Of a stretch of DNA of 58,989 nucleotides, positions 17,269 to 26,698 are shown one piece after another; positions within the stretch are counted from its first letter, which is position 1, and every line of letters begins with the position of its first letter. Origin of the DNA: Budvicia diplopodorum (GTDB lineage: Bacteria; Pseudomonadota; Gammaproteobacteria; Enterobacterales; Enterobacteriaceae). Position numbers and translations under genes: made by a program. Below the pieces are notes generated by a model that saw only the letters and a program-made list of their open reading frames with translations, was not told where the DNA came from and ran no database searches. The stretch lies in assembly GCF_009800925.1 (NCBI RefSeq), contig NZ_WOYF01000019.1, positions 1 through 58,989 on the forward strand. The letters are read 5' to 3'.

Positions 17269-19275
17269 GTGAATATTTCCTGGCTTGAATGGAAAAATAC
17301 GCCATGGGGTAAAGCCAACAAAGCCCAGTGGCGATACGCACTGCGTAATTCGATTGCCATGTGTCTATCGCTGGGCGTGGCTTTTTTACTGGACCTCGAC
17401 CAACCCTACTGGGCAATGACCTCCGCCGCCGTTGTCAGTTTCCCGACGATTGGCGGCGTTATCAGCAAAAGCATTGGCCGTATTTTTGGTAGCCTGCTCG
17501 GGGCGCTAGCCTCAATGCTGATTGCCGGAGCCTGCCTCAACGACCCTTGGCTGTTCACTTTTTTTATTGCTGGCTGGCTGGCGCTGTGTACCTATATTTC
17601 TAACCACTATCAAAATAACGTCTCCTACGCGTTTGCGCTGGCTGGCTATACCGCGGCTATTATTACCTTCTCCCTGTCTGACGCAACTGACGCCATGCAG
17701 GTGTTTGATATTACTCAGGCAAGGGTGTGCGAAGTCATCACCGGTATCATTTGCGGTGCATTAATGATGATGATCCTGCCCAGTACCTCTGACGGCACCA
17801 CTCTGCTCGATTCATTGCGTAACATGCACTTACGTTTGCTGGATCACGCCAGAATGCTTTGGCAGCCGGAGGTCACTCACCAAATGAGAACCTCCCACGA
17901 AGGCGTTATTAGTCAAATTCTGACGATCAACGTACTGCGAATTCAGGCCTTTTGGAGCCACTATCGCCTGCGACGCCGCAATAACGTATTGAATTTCATG
18001 CTGCATCAACAGCTTAGCTTAACCAGCGTCATATCCAGTATTCGCCGGATGCTGCTTAACTGGCCGGATCGACCCGACCATCTGCCAGAGGTGTTAGACC
18101 AGCTATTAACCGAGCTCAAACGGCCTGATACCAATAAATACCGGCTGGCTAAAATATTGCAAAAGATCTATCCCCATAGCGGCAACGACTTTCGTCATAA
18201 AACCTTCTGGCTGCGCTTACGCCAATTTTGTTGGCTGTATCTCCAGTCTACCCGCTGGCTGAACAAGCTGGATGAAATGACCCCAACCGCTCAGCTTCAG
18301 CCACCCAAGGTTAACAGCATAGCTCAGCATACGGACTCGGCCGAAGCCGCCTATAACGCCCTGCGCACCTTTTTGTGTATCGTTATCGGCTGCGCTTACT
18401 GGATTAACACACAGTGGGATGCTGGCGCTGCGGCAATGACGCTGGCGGCAATCAGCTGCGTACTTTACTCGGGCATTCCGGCACCGATTAAAAGCATCAG
18501 CATGCAGATAAAAGCGCTGATTCCACTGTCTATCGGCTGTTATCTGGTCAAGTATGGCCTGATGATCCAGATCGACAGCCTATGGGTATTCTGCTCGTTT
18601 CTGTTTCCGGTACTGCTCACCATGCAGATGATGAAACTGCAGCATCCCGCCTCTGCTGGGCTCTGGGGGCTATCAATCGTCTATATGGGATCGTTTTTGG
18701 CCGTCACAAACCCACCCGACTATGATTTTCAAGACTACATCAACGACGACTTTGGCAAACTGGTCGGTGTGATGCTGGCCGGCGTGGCGTTCCAAATTTT
18801 AAGCCCAAGCTCAGACAAGCGGAAAAGCCGTCGGCTTATCCGAGCCCTACGCCGGGACTTTATCGATCAGCTCAGTCAAAAGCCGCAGCAGAGCGAAAGC
18901 CAGTTTGAATCTCGCATTTATCACCGCATCAGCCAGCTTAATCAAAGTAACGATGAGCCAGCCCGGCTGTGGTTATTGCGCTGGGGCGTGGTATTACTCA
19001 ACTGTAGCCATATCGTATGGCAACTGCGAGAATGGCAGGTGCGATCCGATCCCCTATCCGTGGTACGAGAGGTTTGCATTCGCTGTTTGAAAGGCATCAT
19101 GACCGAAAAAGGCGTTCAGCAAAAATCACTCGATGCCACGCTGGAAGAGCTACTGCGCATGAGCACCGCCCTGTCGCGCCATCCTGAAACATCCGCACAA
19201 GATTTAGCCGGGCTTATCTGGCAGCTATATTGCTCGTTGTCTCAGCTACAGCAAACTTATCTAACCAAACCATAG
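17269..19275 (+). CDS. ydhK: YdhK, FUSC/AaeB-type efflux pump
   Basis: A 668-residue inner-membrane protein of the fusaric-acid-resistance (FUSC) family. The N-terminal membrane block spans about 30-170 (GVAFLLDLDQPYWAMTSAAVV), a soluble domain follows, then a second membrane block at about 365-510. The E. coli relative AaeB exports aromatic carboxylic acids; the YdhK substrate is not established. It starts with GTG, with AAAGG about nine bases upstream. It is the last gene of ydhIJK. Confidence 0.9.
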   Translation: MNISWLEWKNTPWGKANKAQWRYALRNSIAMCLSLGVAFLLDLDQPYWAMTSAAVVSFPTIGGVISKSIGRIFGSLLGALASMLIAGACLNDPWLFTFFIAGWLALCTYISNHYQNNVSYAFALAGYTAAIITFSLSDATDAMQVFDITQARVCEVITGIICGALMMMILPSTSDGTTLLDSLRNMHLRLLDHARMLWQPEVTHQMRTSHEGVISQILTINVLRIQAFWSHYRLRRRNNVLNFMLHQQLSLTSVISSIRRMLLNWPDRPDHLPEVLDQLLTELKRPDTNKYRLAKILQKIYPHSGNDFRHKTFWLRLRQFCWLYLQSTRWLNKLDEMTPTAQLQPPKVNSIAQHTDSAEAAYNALRTFLCIVIGCAYWINTQWDAGAAAMTLAAISCVLYSGIPAPIKSISMQIKALIPLSIGCYLVKYGLMIQIDSLWVFCSFLFPVLLTMQMMKLQHPASAGLWGLSIVYMGSFLAVTNPPDYDFQDYINDDFGKLVGVMLAGVAFQILSPSSDKRKSRRLIRALRRDFIDQLSQKPQQSESQFESRIYHRISQLNQSNDEPARLWLLRWGVVLLNCSHIVWQLREWQVRSDPLSVVREVCIRCLKGIMTEKGVQQKSLDATLEELLRMSTALSRHPETSAQDLAGLIWQLYCSLSQLQQTYLTKP

Positions 19276-19451
19276 CTATCGCAAACAGATAAAGCGTTAC
19301 TATCCGTAACAATTACGGCTATGATAGCTAACGATAATGGCTAGAAGATCTGTAATTGTCAGAACAAAGATGATGCACGAAGCACCATTACTGATAAAAC
19401 GTCTGGTTGATGCTCTTCTATACCTTCCGTCATAAATAAAAGGATCTATCT

Positions 19452-20726
19452 ATGAAAGTGTTTAATTATCGGAATATTCTGTTTTTGCTTCCCGTTCTTG
19501 CCCCTTTACCCGCCGCTGCGGTGGTCGCCAACGATGGCTACCGGTTAGAACAAGTACTAATGTTTAGCCGGCACGGGCTCAGAACTCCGTTAGCCAACTC
19601 AGGTAGCCTATTGGCTCAGTCAACGCCAAAAAAATGGCCGCAATGGGACACTCAAGGCGGATATCTAACGCCGAAAGGCGGCGTTCTTGAAAGCTACTTT
19701 GGTAAGTATGTTAACGACTGGATGGTCAATGAAGGGCTATTTAGCAAAGACAAATGCCCGACTAACGACGAGGTTGTGGCCTATGCTAACAGCCTGCAAA
19801 GAACCATCGCCACCGCGCAATATTTTGTTCTCGGTGCGTTCCCCGGCTGTGACGTAAAAGTCTATCATCAGCCCGGTATTGGCATTATGGATCCCACGTT
19901 TAACCCGGTGATTAAAAATAACTCTGCCGAACTCACACAAACCGCATTAAATTCAATGAATAAGATTGCGGGAAAAAATGGCTTAGCCGGGCTGAATCAG
20001 CGATTAAAGCCGTCCTACGATTTACTGGCTAAAATTATTGATTATAAAAACGCCCCGGTTTGCCTGACGCAAAACCATTGCAATTTAGCCGCTGAACCGT
20101 CTGAATTTTCGCTAGTAAACGATAAAGAGCCAGCGGTGACAGGGTCACTTCGAATCGGCACCTCCATTTCTGATGCCTTTATTTTGCAGTATTACGAAGG
20201 TTTTCCGCTTAATGATATTGCCTGGGGCAACATTAAAACGGATAAAGAGTGGAAAATGCTGGCATCAATTAAAGACTATTATGGCGAAGTGCTATTCGGT
20301 TCACCTGAAGTGGCTAAAAATATTTCAGCCCCGTTAATCAACTATATTAGCGCCAAACTAATCAGCACTGACGGTCACAATAACTCTCAGCCCAAGTTTA
20401 ACCTGTTAGTCGGACACGACTCTAACGTGTCGTCGATATTATCCGCGCTGAAGATAAAAGCGTATCAACTGCCCGGCCAGTTTGAAAGAACCCCCATCGG
20501 CGGCAAGATCGTATTTGAGCGCTGGACAGAAAAATCCAGCGGTAAACCATTAATAAAAATAGAATACCTTTATCAAACTAAAGACCAACTCCGCAATGGG
20601 GACAAGCTGAGTATGACTAATCCGCCTAAGCGTGTGGTGCTGGAAATGCAGGATTGCCCGATCGATGTTAATGGTTTCTGCAAGTTTGATGATTTTAAAA
20701 AAGCGATAGACGCGGCGAGTAAGTAG
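19452..20726 (+). CDS. agp: Periplasmic glucose-1-phosphatase (histidine acid phosphatase)
   Basis: A 424-residue histidine acid phosphatase with a signal peptide (about 1-23). The catalytic RHG motif is in MFSRHGLRTPLANSGSL and the HD proton-donor motif in LLVGHDSNVSSIL. Other blocks agree with E. coli Agp (TPKGGVLE, YANSLQRTIATAQ, DPTFNPVI, RTPIGGKIVFERW). It releases glucose from glucose-1-phosphate in the periplasm and may also act on phytate. It is a single gene, followed by an imperfect hairpin near 20766-20785 without a T tract. Confidence 0.92.
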   Translation: MKVFNYRNILFLLPVLAPLPAAAVVANDGYRLEQVLMFSRHGLRTPLANSGSLLAQSTPKKWPQWDTQGGYLTPKGGVLESYFGKYVNDWMVNEGLFSKDKCPTNDEVVAYANSLQRTIATAQYFVLGAFPGCDVKVYHQPGIGIMDPTFNPVIKNNSAELTQTALNSMNKIAGKNGLAGLNQRLKPSYDLLAKIIDYKNAPVCLTQNHCNLAAEPSEFSLVNDKEPAVTGSLRIGTSISDAFILQYYEGFPLNDIAWGNIKTDKEWKMLASIKDYYGEVLFGSPEVAKNISAPLINYISAKLISTDGHNNSQPKFNLLVGHDSNVSSILSALKIKAYQLPGQFERTPIGGKIVFERWTEKSSGKPLIKIEYLYQTKDQLRNGDKLSMTNPPKRVVLEMQDCPIDVNGFCKFDDFKKAIDAASK

Positions 20727-20906
20727 CGTGGGTAAGCCAACCGCGTCAATGAGTATCCGTATATAAGGGGCCTTGTGGCTCCTTAGGCTGCTGGCAATCA
20801 GCATTATTTATTTCATTAAAAAGCGGATTGACCACCAATTAAATCCTCTGAGGCTAATCATTTTAATTTATACTTATCGTTCAAACATCGTGAATAGTTG
20901 AAACTT

Positions 20907-21377
20907 ATGCTAAAAAAAATAATAACCGCGGCGGTCATTGCATTGAGTCTATCTATTGTCTCTATGGCCTACGCCCAGTCAGAACCATCCAGTCCAGACA
21001 GTAATTATCATTTTGATAAACATGATGATTTCAAAATTTTCTGGCAAGACTTTCAAAAGGCCGTTCTTCAGAAAGATAAAGCGGCCATTGCTAAAATGAT
21101 GAACTACCCGTTCAGCGACTATGAACATTCTCCGCTGATCTTCCTGAATGAAGCGGAGTTTTTGGCTCAGTACGATGAGCTGTTCAACGCCAAAATGGTT
21201 AAGCTGATAGAGACCAATCAGTATCGTCAGGGCGACCCCGAACAGGAAGATATGGCCGATACAACTGGCCCCGATGGCTATGTTATCGAACATGAAAACA
21301 GCGACGATGGTTATAATCTCGTGATAGAGAAAATCGACGGCGTGTATAAATTAGTCCGTATCGCCTTCTATTCTTAA
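20907..21377 (+). CDS. Secreted hypothetical protein
   Basis: A 156-residue protein with a clear signal peptide (MLKKIITAAVIALSLSIVSM, cleavage after AYA). The acidic mature part begins with a helix (DDFKIFWQDFQKAVLQKDKAAIAKMM) followed by YPFSDYEHSPLIFLNEAEFL and a terminal sheet region. The shape recalls NTF2-like periplasmic proteins, but I cannot assign it. The ATG at 20907 begins the natural signal peptide; an in-frame TTG at 20898 would add three residues. Confidence 0.65.
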   Translation: MLKKIITAAVIALSLSIVSMAYAQSEPSSPDSNYHFDKHDDFKIFWQDFQKAVLQKDKAAIAKMMNYPFSDYEHSPLIFLNEAEFLAQYDELFNAKMVKLIETNQYRQGDPEQEDMADTTGPDGYVIEHENSDDGYNLVIEKIDGVYKLVRIAFYS

Positions 21378-21398
21378 ACCCGACTCTTCCCGTCATTT

Positions 21399-21437
21399 CA
21401 CCATTAAGGTTAACGAACTATCGTAACCTTAATGGTG
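21399..21437. repeat. 14-bp perfect inverted repeat
   Basis: CACCATTAAGGTTA (21399-21412) pairs with TAACCTTAATGGTG (21424-21437) around an 11-base loop, 21 bases after the preceding gene. There is no T tract, so it could be a processing or stability hairpin, or an operator. Confidence 0.6.
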
Positions 21438-21609
21438 CTGACTACGTCGCTCAATTGGATAACTCCACTAAACCATCTACCGAGCGGCGTAATGGTCAAT
21501 TCCCTCTGGTTTATTTCCCGCTTTAGTATTAATAAATTTTATATTCAAACCCCTTGCATATGCTTCATATGAGGTCTTAACTAATAAAAGTATTCCAAAG
21601 GAGGACGCT

Positions 21610-21729
21610 ATGAGCCATGACGCAAAGAAAAAACCGTTAAAAACCCCAGAGGAAAAACGCCACGAGAAGCGAGAGAAAAAACACCCTCATGAAGAGGATT
21701 CGAAAGATTCGGGCAATAAGAGAAAGTAG
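21610..21729 (+). CDS. 39-residue highly charged small protein
   Basis: It reads MSHDAKKKPLKTPEEKRHEK, continues REKKHPHEEDSKDSG and ends NKRK. Nearly two thirds of residues are Lys, Arg, His, Glu or Asp, and there is no hydrophobic core, so it should be disordered. AAAGGAGG ends six bases before ATG, a near-perfect ribosome site, which is why I consider it real. It is separate from yggL. I do not recognise the family; it recalls small hydrophilic stress proteins in composition only. Confidence 0.6.
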   Translation: MSHDAKKKPLKTPEEKRHEKREKKHPHEEDSKDSGNKRK

Positions 21730-21916
21730 CTATTGTAGTACCCTAAACCCGGCGAACTGACCGGGTTTATTCTATCTAACGTTGACGATATCCAGCATGG
21801 CAAAAAAGCTTAAACAATCCGGTATTAAATCCGTCCGCCAGGACTATTATTTTTCCTTTGGCTGGACGCTGCCCTCTGCGGCAGGTAATATCCCTTTTTT
21901 TTAAAAGGATCAAGTT

Positions 21917-22243
21917 ATGGCTATCGCCCGCAGTCGTCGTTTACGTAAAAAATTACACCTTGATGAGTTTCAGGAAATCGGTTTTACCGTTAACTGGAAT
22001 TTTGCCGAAGGTGCTACCACCGAATCTATTGATAACTTTCTAAATACCTTCATTAAAGAAGTCGTTGAACCTAACGGCCTGGGCTTTGGTGGCAGCGGCT
22101 ATTTAGACTGGGAAGGCATTATCTGTTTGCAACAAGTCGGCAAATGCACCGAAGAACACCGTAAGCTGATTGCTGACTGGTTAACCAACAAAGGCATGGC
22201 CAACGTTGAAACCAGCGAACTGTATGATATTTGGTGGGAATAA
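21917..22243 (+). CDS. yggL: YggL, DUF469 ribosome-associated protein
   Basis: A 108-residue protein matching YggL from start to end: MAIARSRRLRKKLHLDEFQE, GFTVNWNF, NGLGFGGSGYLDWEGII, ending ELYDIWWE. YggL binds the 50S subunit in Pseudomonas and E. coli. In E. coli it follows trmB, which is absent here, so the gene stands alone. AAGGA precedes the ATG. A perfect 9-bp hairpin follows downstream. Confidence 0.9.
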   Translation: MAIARSRRLRKKLHLDEFQEIGFTVNWNFAEGATTESIDNFLNTFIKEVVEPNGLGFGGSGYLDWEGIICLQQVGKCTEEHRKLIADWLTNKGMANVETSELYDIWWE

Positions 22244-22292
22244 TCGCTTTCCGGCTTCTTGACCATAGCTAACTATTATAGCTAACGCCCCC

Positions 22293-22320
22293 GGCGGTTA
22301 ACCTCTTATTCTTAACCGCC
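22293..22320 (+). terminator. yggL hairpin terminator
   Basis: GGCGGTTAA pairs perfectly with TTAACCGCC around a 10-base loop, followed by an A/T-rich tail (AAATTTCTTT) rather than a pure T run. Confidence 0.6.
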
Positions 22321-22419
22321 AAATTTCTTTGATAACGCCCGTTTAGCGCGCTATCTTGCATTTTAAGTGAATCGTTTTGCCTCTCGCCACTTGAATAGCT
22401 AGAAACATCCGCAAGTATA

Positions 22420-22433
22420 TTGATACATATCAA
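22420..22433 (+). promoter_or_regulatory. Perfect FNR-type box upstream of yidE
   Basis: TTGATACATATCAA matches the FNR consensus TTGAT-N4-ATCAA at every defined position. It is centred about 170 bases before the yidE start, within the 351-base gap between yggL and yidE. No strong -10 was found at the ideal spacing; CATTAT near 22474 is a possible one. Confidence 0.5.
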
Positions 22434-22594
22434 ATTATTCACAGGATCGTTCCTGATTTCGACGCTTCAGTCACATTATCCCTTTCGGTTTTCACTATGA
22501 TTAATCTGGCTATAGCGCTTTAACGGATTGGTATTCGCGCGATTAACTAAACCAATACCAACGCCCAAAGATAAATCTCGCAAGGAACGTAACA

Positions 22595-24247
22595 ATGAGT
22601 AATATTGCCCTGACGGTGAGCATATTGGCGTTGGTTGCCGTACTCGGTTTATGGATTGGTAGCTGGACAGTTCGCGGCATCGGTTTGGGCATTGGCGGAG
22701 TGCTGTTTGGCGGCATTATCGTCGGCCACTTCACCCATAAATACCAGATTGTTTTAGACAGCAATATGCTGCACTTTATTCAGGAATTTGGCTTAATCCT
22801 GTTCGTTTATACCATTGGGATTCAGGTCGGTCCCGGCTTCTTTTCATCCCTCAGGCGTTCAGGATTGAGGCTCAACGGCTTTGCCTGCCTGCTGGTACTG
22901 ATTGGCTGTCTGGTGACTGCCGGGCTATATAAAGCGTTTGATATTCCGCTACCGATTATTCTGGGCATATTCTCTGGCGCAGTCACTAACACCCCATCGC
23001 TGGGCGCTGGCCAGCAGGTGCTGACCGATCTTCATGCTAACGGCCAGTTAATCGATCGGATGGGCATGGCCTATGCGATGGCCTATCCTTTCGGCATCTG
23101 CGGTATTCTGTTCGTGATGTGGATTATCAGGCTGATATTTAAAATTAATATCGAAAAAGAAGCTAAAGATTTTGATCAACTGTCGGGGGCGTCCACCGAT
23201 AATCTGCAAACCATGAACATTCAGGTCTGCAACGCTAACCTGAACGGGCTACAGCTACAGGCAATTCCGATTATCAGCGATGAAGGGGTGATCTGCTCGC
23301 GCCTGAAGCGCGATAATCTGTTAATGGTCCCTTCTGCAAATACCGTGATCCAAATGGGCGACCTGTTGCACTTAGTCGGCGACAGGAACTTGTTAAGCCA
23401 GGCCAAGCTGCTGATTGGTAATGAAGTAGACGTTTCGCTCTCTACCCGTACCAGCGATCTGCAAATGGCCCGGGTGGTCATTACCAGTGACAAAGTGGTG
23501 GGCAAAAAAATCGTCGATCTCAAGCTTCCTAGCTATGATGTGGTCATTTCGCGCATCAACCGCGCTGGCGTAGAGCTGATTCCGGGGCGCAGCGTGTCTC
23601 TGCACTTTGGCGATATCGTCAACCTAGTGGGTAAACCGTCTTCTATTGATACCGTGGCAGACATTCTGGGCAACGCTCAGCAAAAGCTTCAGCAGGTACA
23701 GATGCTGCCGGTGTTTATCGGCATTGGCCTTGGCGTACTGCTGGGCTCCATTCCGCTGTTTATTCCCGGTTTCCCTGCCGCGCTGCGCCTAGGCTTGGCC
23801 GGTGGTCCGCTGGTGGTCGCACTGATCCTTGGCCGGATAGGCAGCATCGGTAAACTGCACTGGTTTATGCCGCCCAGCGCCAACCTTGCCCTGAGAGAGT
23901 TAGGAATTGTACTGTTCTTGTCGGTGGTCGGATTTAAATCGGGAGCCAGCTTTATCGACACCCTGATTAACGGCGATGGCGTAGTGTGGATGGGATACGG
24001 CGCGCTGATTACCGTTATCCCGCTGCTGATCGTCGGTTTTCTAGCCCACAGGCTGGCTAAGATGAACTACCTGGTTATCTGTGGCCTACTGGCGGGTTCG
24101 ATGACCGATCCACCGGCGCTGGCCTTCGCTAACGGCATGCACCCTACCAGCGGTGCCGCGGCCCTCTCCTACGCCACGGTTTACCCGCTGGCGATGTTCC
24201 TGAGGATCATGGCACCGCAGATTCTAGCGCTGATGTTTTGGATTTAA
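22595..24247 (+). CDS. yidE: YidE, AspT/YidE-type putative transporter
   Basis: A 550-residue inner-membrane protein matching E. coli YidE (553). The N-terminal membrane block contains [13 protein letters not shown] and [14 protein letters not shown], and [15 protein letters not shown] is the family motif. Two TrkA-C (RCK-C) domains follow at about 190-370, then a second membrane block with [15 protein letters not shown] and the repeated motif [11 protein letters not shown]. The family includes the aspartate-alanine exchanger AspT; the YidE substrate is unknown. AAGGAACG precedes the ATG. Confidence 0.92.
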   Translation: MSNIALTVSILALVAVLGLWIGSWTVRGIGLGIGGVLFGGIIVGHFTHKYQIVLDSNMLHFIQEFGLILFVYTIGIQVGPGFFSSLRRSGLRLNGFACLLVLIGCLVTAGLYKAFDIPLPIILGIFSGAVTNTPSLGAGQQVLTDLHANGQLIDRMGMAYAMAYPFGICGILFVMWIIRLIFKINIEKEAKDFDQLSGASTDNLQTMNIQVCNANLNGLQLQAIPIISDEGVICSRLKRDNLLMVPSANTVIQMGDLLHLVGDRNLLSQAKLLIGNEVDVSLSTRTSDLQMARVVITSDKVVGKKIVDLKLPSYDVVISRINRAGVELIPGRSVSLHFGDIVNLVGKPSSIDTVADILGNAQQKLQQVQMLPVFIGIGLGVLLGSIPLFIPGFPAALRLGLAGGPLVVALILGRIGSIGKLHWFMPPSANLALRELGIVLFLSVVGFKSGASFIDTLINGDGVVWMGYGALITVIPLLIVGFLAHRLAKMNYLVICGLLAGSMTDPPALAFANGMHPTSGAAALSYATVYPLAMFLRIMAPQILALMFWI

Positions 24248-24321
24248 ATTTTGGATTTTAAATACGTCTGAAGGCTGGTTACAGTGATATGGCTCAGCTT
24301 AATTATTAAAAAATGATTCCT

Positions 24322-24346
24322 GTCGTCATCCCGTTGGGGTGACGAC
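24322..24346. repeat. GTCGTCATCCC hairpin repeat, short copy
   Basis: GTCGTCATCCC pairs with GGGGTGACGAC around GTT, 75 bases after yidE. It shares its ends with the copies at 28977, 58028 and 58693 and may serve as a 3' hairpin for the yidE mRNA. Confidence 0.6.
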
Positions 24347-24412
24347 ATCGTAGGCTGACATGGTGTACAAATGCTTAACTAACCATCAGCCTCTTTATTT
24401 CAATGCTCTATT

Positions 24413-24895
24413 CTAAATCTTCTTCTGCCAGAACATCGCCTTACCCATTTCCGGATCTAACTCATAACCAGCAAAGCCGAACTTCTGGTAGCTACCTTTA
24501 GCAACGTCGTTGCCCTGCAGCACTTCCAGCGTCAGCTTGCAGCAGCCTTTGGCCTTGGCGTGTTGTTCAACCTTATCCAACATTTTCTGACTCAGACCTA
24601 AACCGCGAAATTGACCGTCAACCACCACATCGTGAATATTCACCAGCGGTTTACAGGCAAAGGTTGAGAAGCCAAAGAAGCCGTTAATCAGACCAGCCGG
24701 TTTGCCGTCAACGTAGGCCAATACGCTAAAAGCGTGGGACAACTTAGCCAGCTCGGCCACCAGGCTATTTTTTACCTGAGGCGTTAGCGCTTCACCGCCA
24801 CCCATTGGGTCAAGCGCGTAGTTATTTAACAGTTCGACTAAATCTTTTCCCTGATCGGCATTGGTGTAATCTGCCACAATGATATTGATGCTCAT
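24413..24895 (-). CDS. GNAT family N-acetyltransferase
   Basis: A 160-residue GNAT protein. The acetyl-CoA site is in VVVDGQFRGLGLSQKML (about 93-109, an R-x-x-G-x-G variant), followed by the helix KVEQHAKAKGCCKLTLEV and SYQKFGFAGYE typical of motif B. The substrate is unknown. GGAAG precedes the ATG. It is third in a minus-strand run with the 5'-nucleotidase and the 105-residue protein (gaps of 42 and 48 bases). Confidence 0.82.
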   Translation of the reverse strand: MSINIIVADYTNADQGKDLVELLNNYALDPMGGGEALTPQVKNSLVAELAKLSHAFSVLAYVDGKPAGLINGFFGFSTFACKPLVNIHDVVVDGQFRGLGLSQKMLDKVEQHAKAKGCCKLTLEVLQGNDVAKGSYQKFGFAGYELDPEMGKAMFWQKKI

Positions 24896-24937
24896 AGCGA
24901 ATGGCTTCCAGTTGATTAACTAATAAATATAAAACTA

Positions 24938-25924
24938 CTACTTCTTCAATTGCCGAACCTTTCCACTCATCACGCTCTTCAGCACCGAACCACTGGGGTA
25001 AAGCACCTTGGCGGAAGGAACGTCGGCCGCTGCGGGGTCCAGATGGGCATCCTGATCGTCGAAAAAGATATGGGGATTAAACGCCTTTAGAAAACGGGCT
25101 TTTTGTAATCCACCCAAAAAGAAAATCTCATCAACGTAAACGCCCCAGCTTCTTAAGGTATTAATCACCCGCATCTCAGCCGGGCTATTTCTGGCGGTGA
25201 TCAAGGCAATGCGCACCGGCGAATATTCAATACGCCCCGGTAGCCTTTCCTGTATTTTGGATAGCTTAATCAGCAGCTTAGCGTGGGGTCCCGGACTGAG
25301 TGGGATATCCTGCTGGTCATCTTCAGAGCGATGAAACGCACTTAGCCCGTGGGTTTGATTAATCAGTTCGCTGGCGTCATCAAACACTACCGCATCACCG
25401 TCAAAGGCAAACCGCACCTGAGTTTCAGTACCTTGAAACGCCTGCTTGGGCGGCGGCCGCATCACCGCGGCGGCGCACTGATTTGAATCAATCACCCGCT
25501 GAGCATCGTCTTCGCTGGTGGTGAGGAATAAATCCACATAAAACGCTTCAAGGTAATTGGTCACCGGCTCGCCGGCGGTAAAGGCGGAGCGGGTAATATT
25601 CAACCCACGGCGACGGATCTCTTTCAACACTCGATATCCGGTTTCCGGACTGTTTCGCGATACCACCACCACTTCCACAATCGGCAGCGGATCGTCGGCT
25701 CTTTTATGGTTGTTTAAGGCTAGCAGCGCTTTAACCAGCGGCATACCGGTGCCATCGTCCAACGGCGTCGACTCGTTGTCCAGCATATAGCGGCGATAGT
25801 TATCCATCGCTGAGTCAGGGTCGGCTATCCGCTGTTGATTGAACACCTTATCGGCATTTGATAGCTCAAACAGCGCGGTTGCTGATATGCCAATAACCAG
25901 CGTTTCCGAGAGATCGATTGCCAT
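24938..25924 (-). CDS. 5'-nucleotidase of the cytosolic NT5C1 type
   Basis: A 328-residue protein resembling the PF06189 5'-nucleotidase family (bacterial relatives of cytosolic 5'-nucleotidase I), which dephosphorylates nucleoside monophosphates. Visible blocks are VIGISATALFEL, VVVSRNSPETG, FAFDGDAVVFDDASEL (HAD-like acidic motif near 170), GPHAKLLIKLSKIQ, ALITARNSPAEMR and HIFFDDQDAHLD. AAGGAACG lies upstream of the ATG. Confidence 0.82.
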   Translation of the reverse strand: MAIDLSETLVIGISATALFELSNADKVFNQQRIADPDSAMDNYRRYMLDNESTPLDDGTGMPLVKALLALNNHKRADDPLPIVEVVVVSRNSPETGYRVLKEIRRRGLNITRSAFTAGEPVTNYLEAFYVDLFLTTSEDDAQRVIDSNQCAAAVMRPPPKQAFQGTETQVRFAFDGDAVVFDDASELINQTHGLSAFHRSEDDQQDIPLSPGPHAKLLIKLSKIQERLPGRIEYSPVRIALITARNSPAEMRVINTLRSWGVYVDEIFFLGGLQKARFLKAFNPHIFFDDQDAHLDPAAADVPSAKVLYPSGSVLKSVMSGKVRQLKK

Positions 25925-25972
25925 AGCGTTCCTTTATTATTCGCGTGTTAGCCGAAGCTCGGCGAATAACAG

Positions 25973-26290
25973 TTAAATAAAGCAACTGCCAAAATTATCG
26001 CCCATGCTGTCTGAGAAGTGGCTGAATTCAGCCCAGCAGGCGTCAAGATCTTCATTTTTAACGGTGACTGCAAGCTTTTCTAACGCGGCGGCGATTTCCG
26101 GGCAGCTATCAAAATGGTCTTGATTAAGCTGGCGCAATTCAGGAAGAATTCGGTCGGTAATATCTGCCTTCAGCTCATCCTGCTGCTCCGGGCCCCGATC
26201 TTGCATTTGGCTAAGAACGTCACGGATTTGGTCTTCCAGTACTGCGGCTTTAAAGATATATTCGGTTTTAGGGTTATCCAGATCGAGCAT
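25973..26290 (-). CDS. Acidic hypothetical protein upstream of the 5'-nucleotidase
   Basis: A 105-residue, strongly acidic, probably helical cytoplasmic protein (MLDLDNPKTEYIFKAAVLED, later ILPELRQLNQDHFDSC) with three cysteines, one near the end in NFGSCFI. AAAGGA lies ahead of the ATG. It appears to be the first gene of the operon with the nucleotidase (48-base gap). I do not recognise the family; a regulatory or accessory role to the nucleotidase is a guess from position only. Confidence 0.6.
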   Translation of the reverse strand: MLDLDNPKTEYIFKAAVLEDQIRDVLSQMQDRGPEQQDELKADITDRILPELRQLNQDHFDSCPEIAAALEKLAVTVKNEDLDACWAEFSHFSDSMGDNFGSCFI

Positions 26291-26481
26291 CGCTTGTCCT
26301 TTTACAATAAACGCATGGCAGATTTAGCGCTTAATATAACTAATCCACCTCAAAACCATAAAGAAAAATAGTCATATCAGGCCGATTTTTGGCGATTCGG
26401 CTTTACCTTGCGTTACTCTAGCTTAAAAATGTGATCGATATTAAATATATTCTGATTGGCTTTTTCTATTGCCCAGTCATC

Positions 26482-26500
26482 ATTGAAATTATATTTCAAT
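26482..26500. promoter_or_regulatory. Perfect palindrome upstream of the PTS gene
   Basis: ATTGAAATTATATTTCAAT has eight-base perfect arms around TAT. It lies about 200 bases upstream of the EIIBC start, in the 408-base gap between the divergent 105-residue gene and the PTS gene. Its form suits a sugar repressor such as an RpiR-type protein, but no such regulator gene is nearby. I see no convincing gene in the rest of the gap. Confidence 0.45.
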
Positions 26501-26698
26501 AGCGCAAGATACATAAACCAAGGCTTGCCCATCCTGATGCTTGAACCTGAGGTCAGCGTAAAAACGGCAAAAAATATTGCCGGGCAACAAAATTTTCGTT
26601 CCCTGCAACGGCAGCTCGGTCATAATGCCGCTTCTCGTTAGCGGTTTCAAACACTCGACTAACCAATGCCCGACACTCTCCTGATTAAGTTGGAAACC

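Noticed and set aside
21797..21904. A 35-codon frame upstream of yggL (MAKKLKQSGIKSV...)
   Set aside because: No ribosome site and no recognisable similarity; probably chance, although its position just before yggL made it worth a look.
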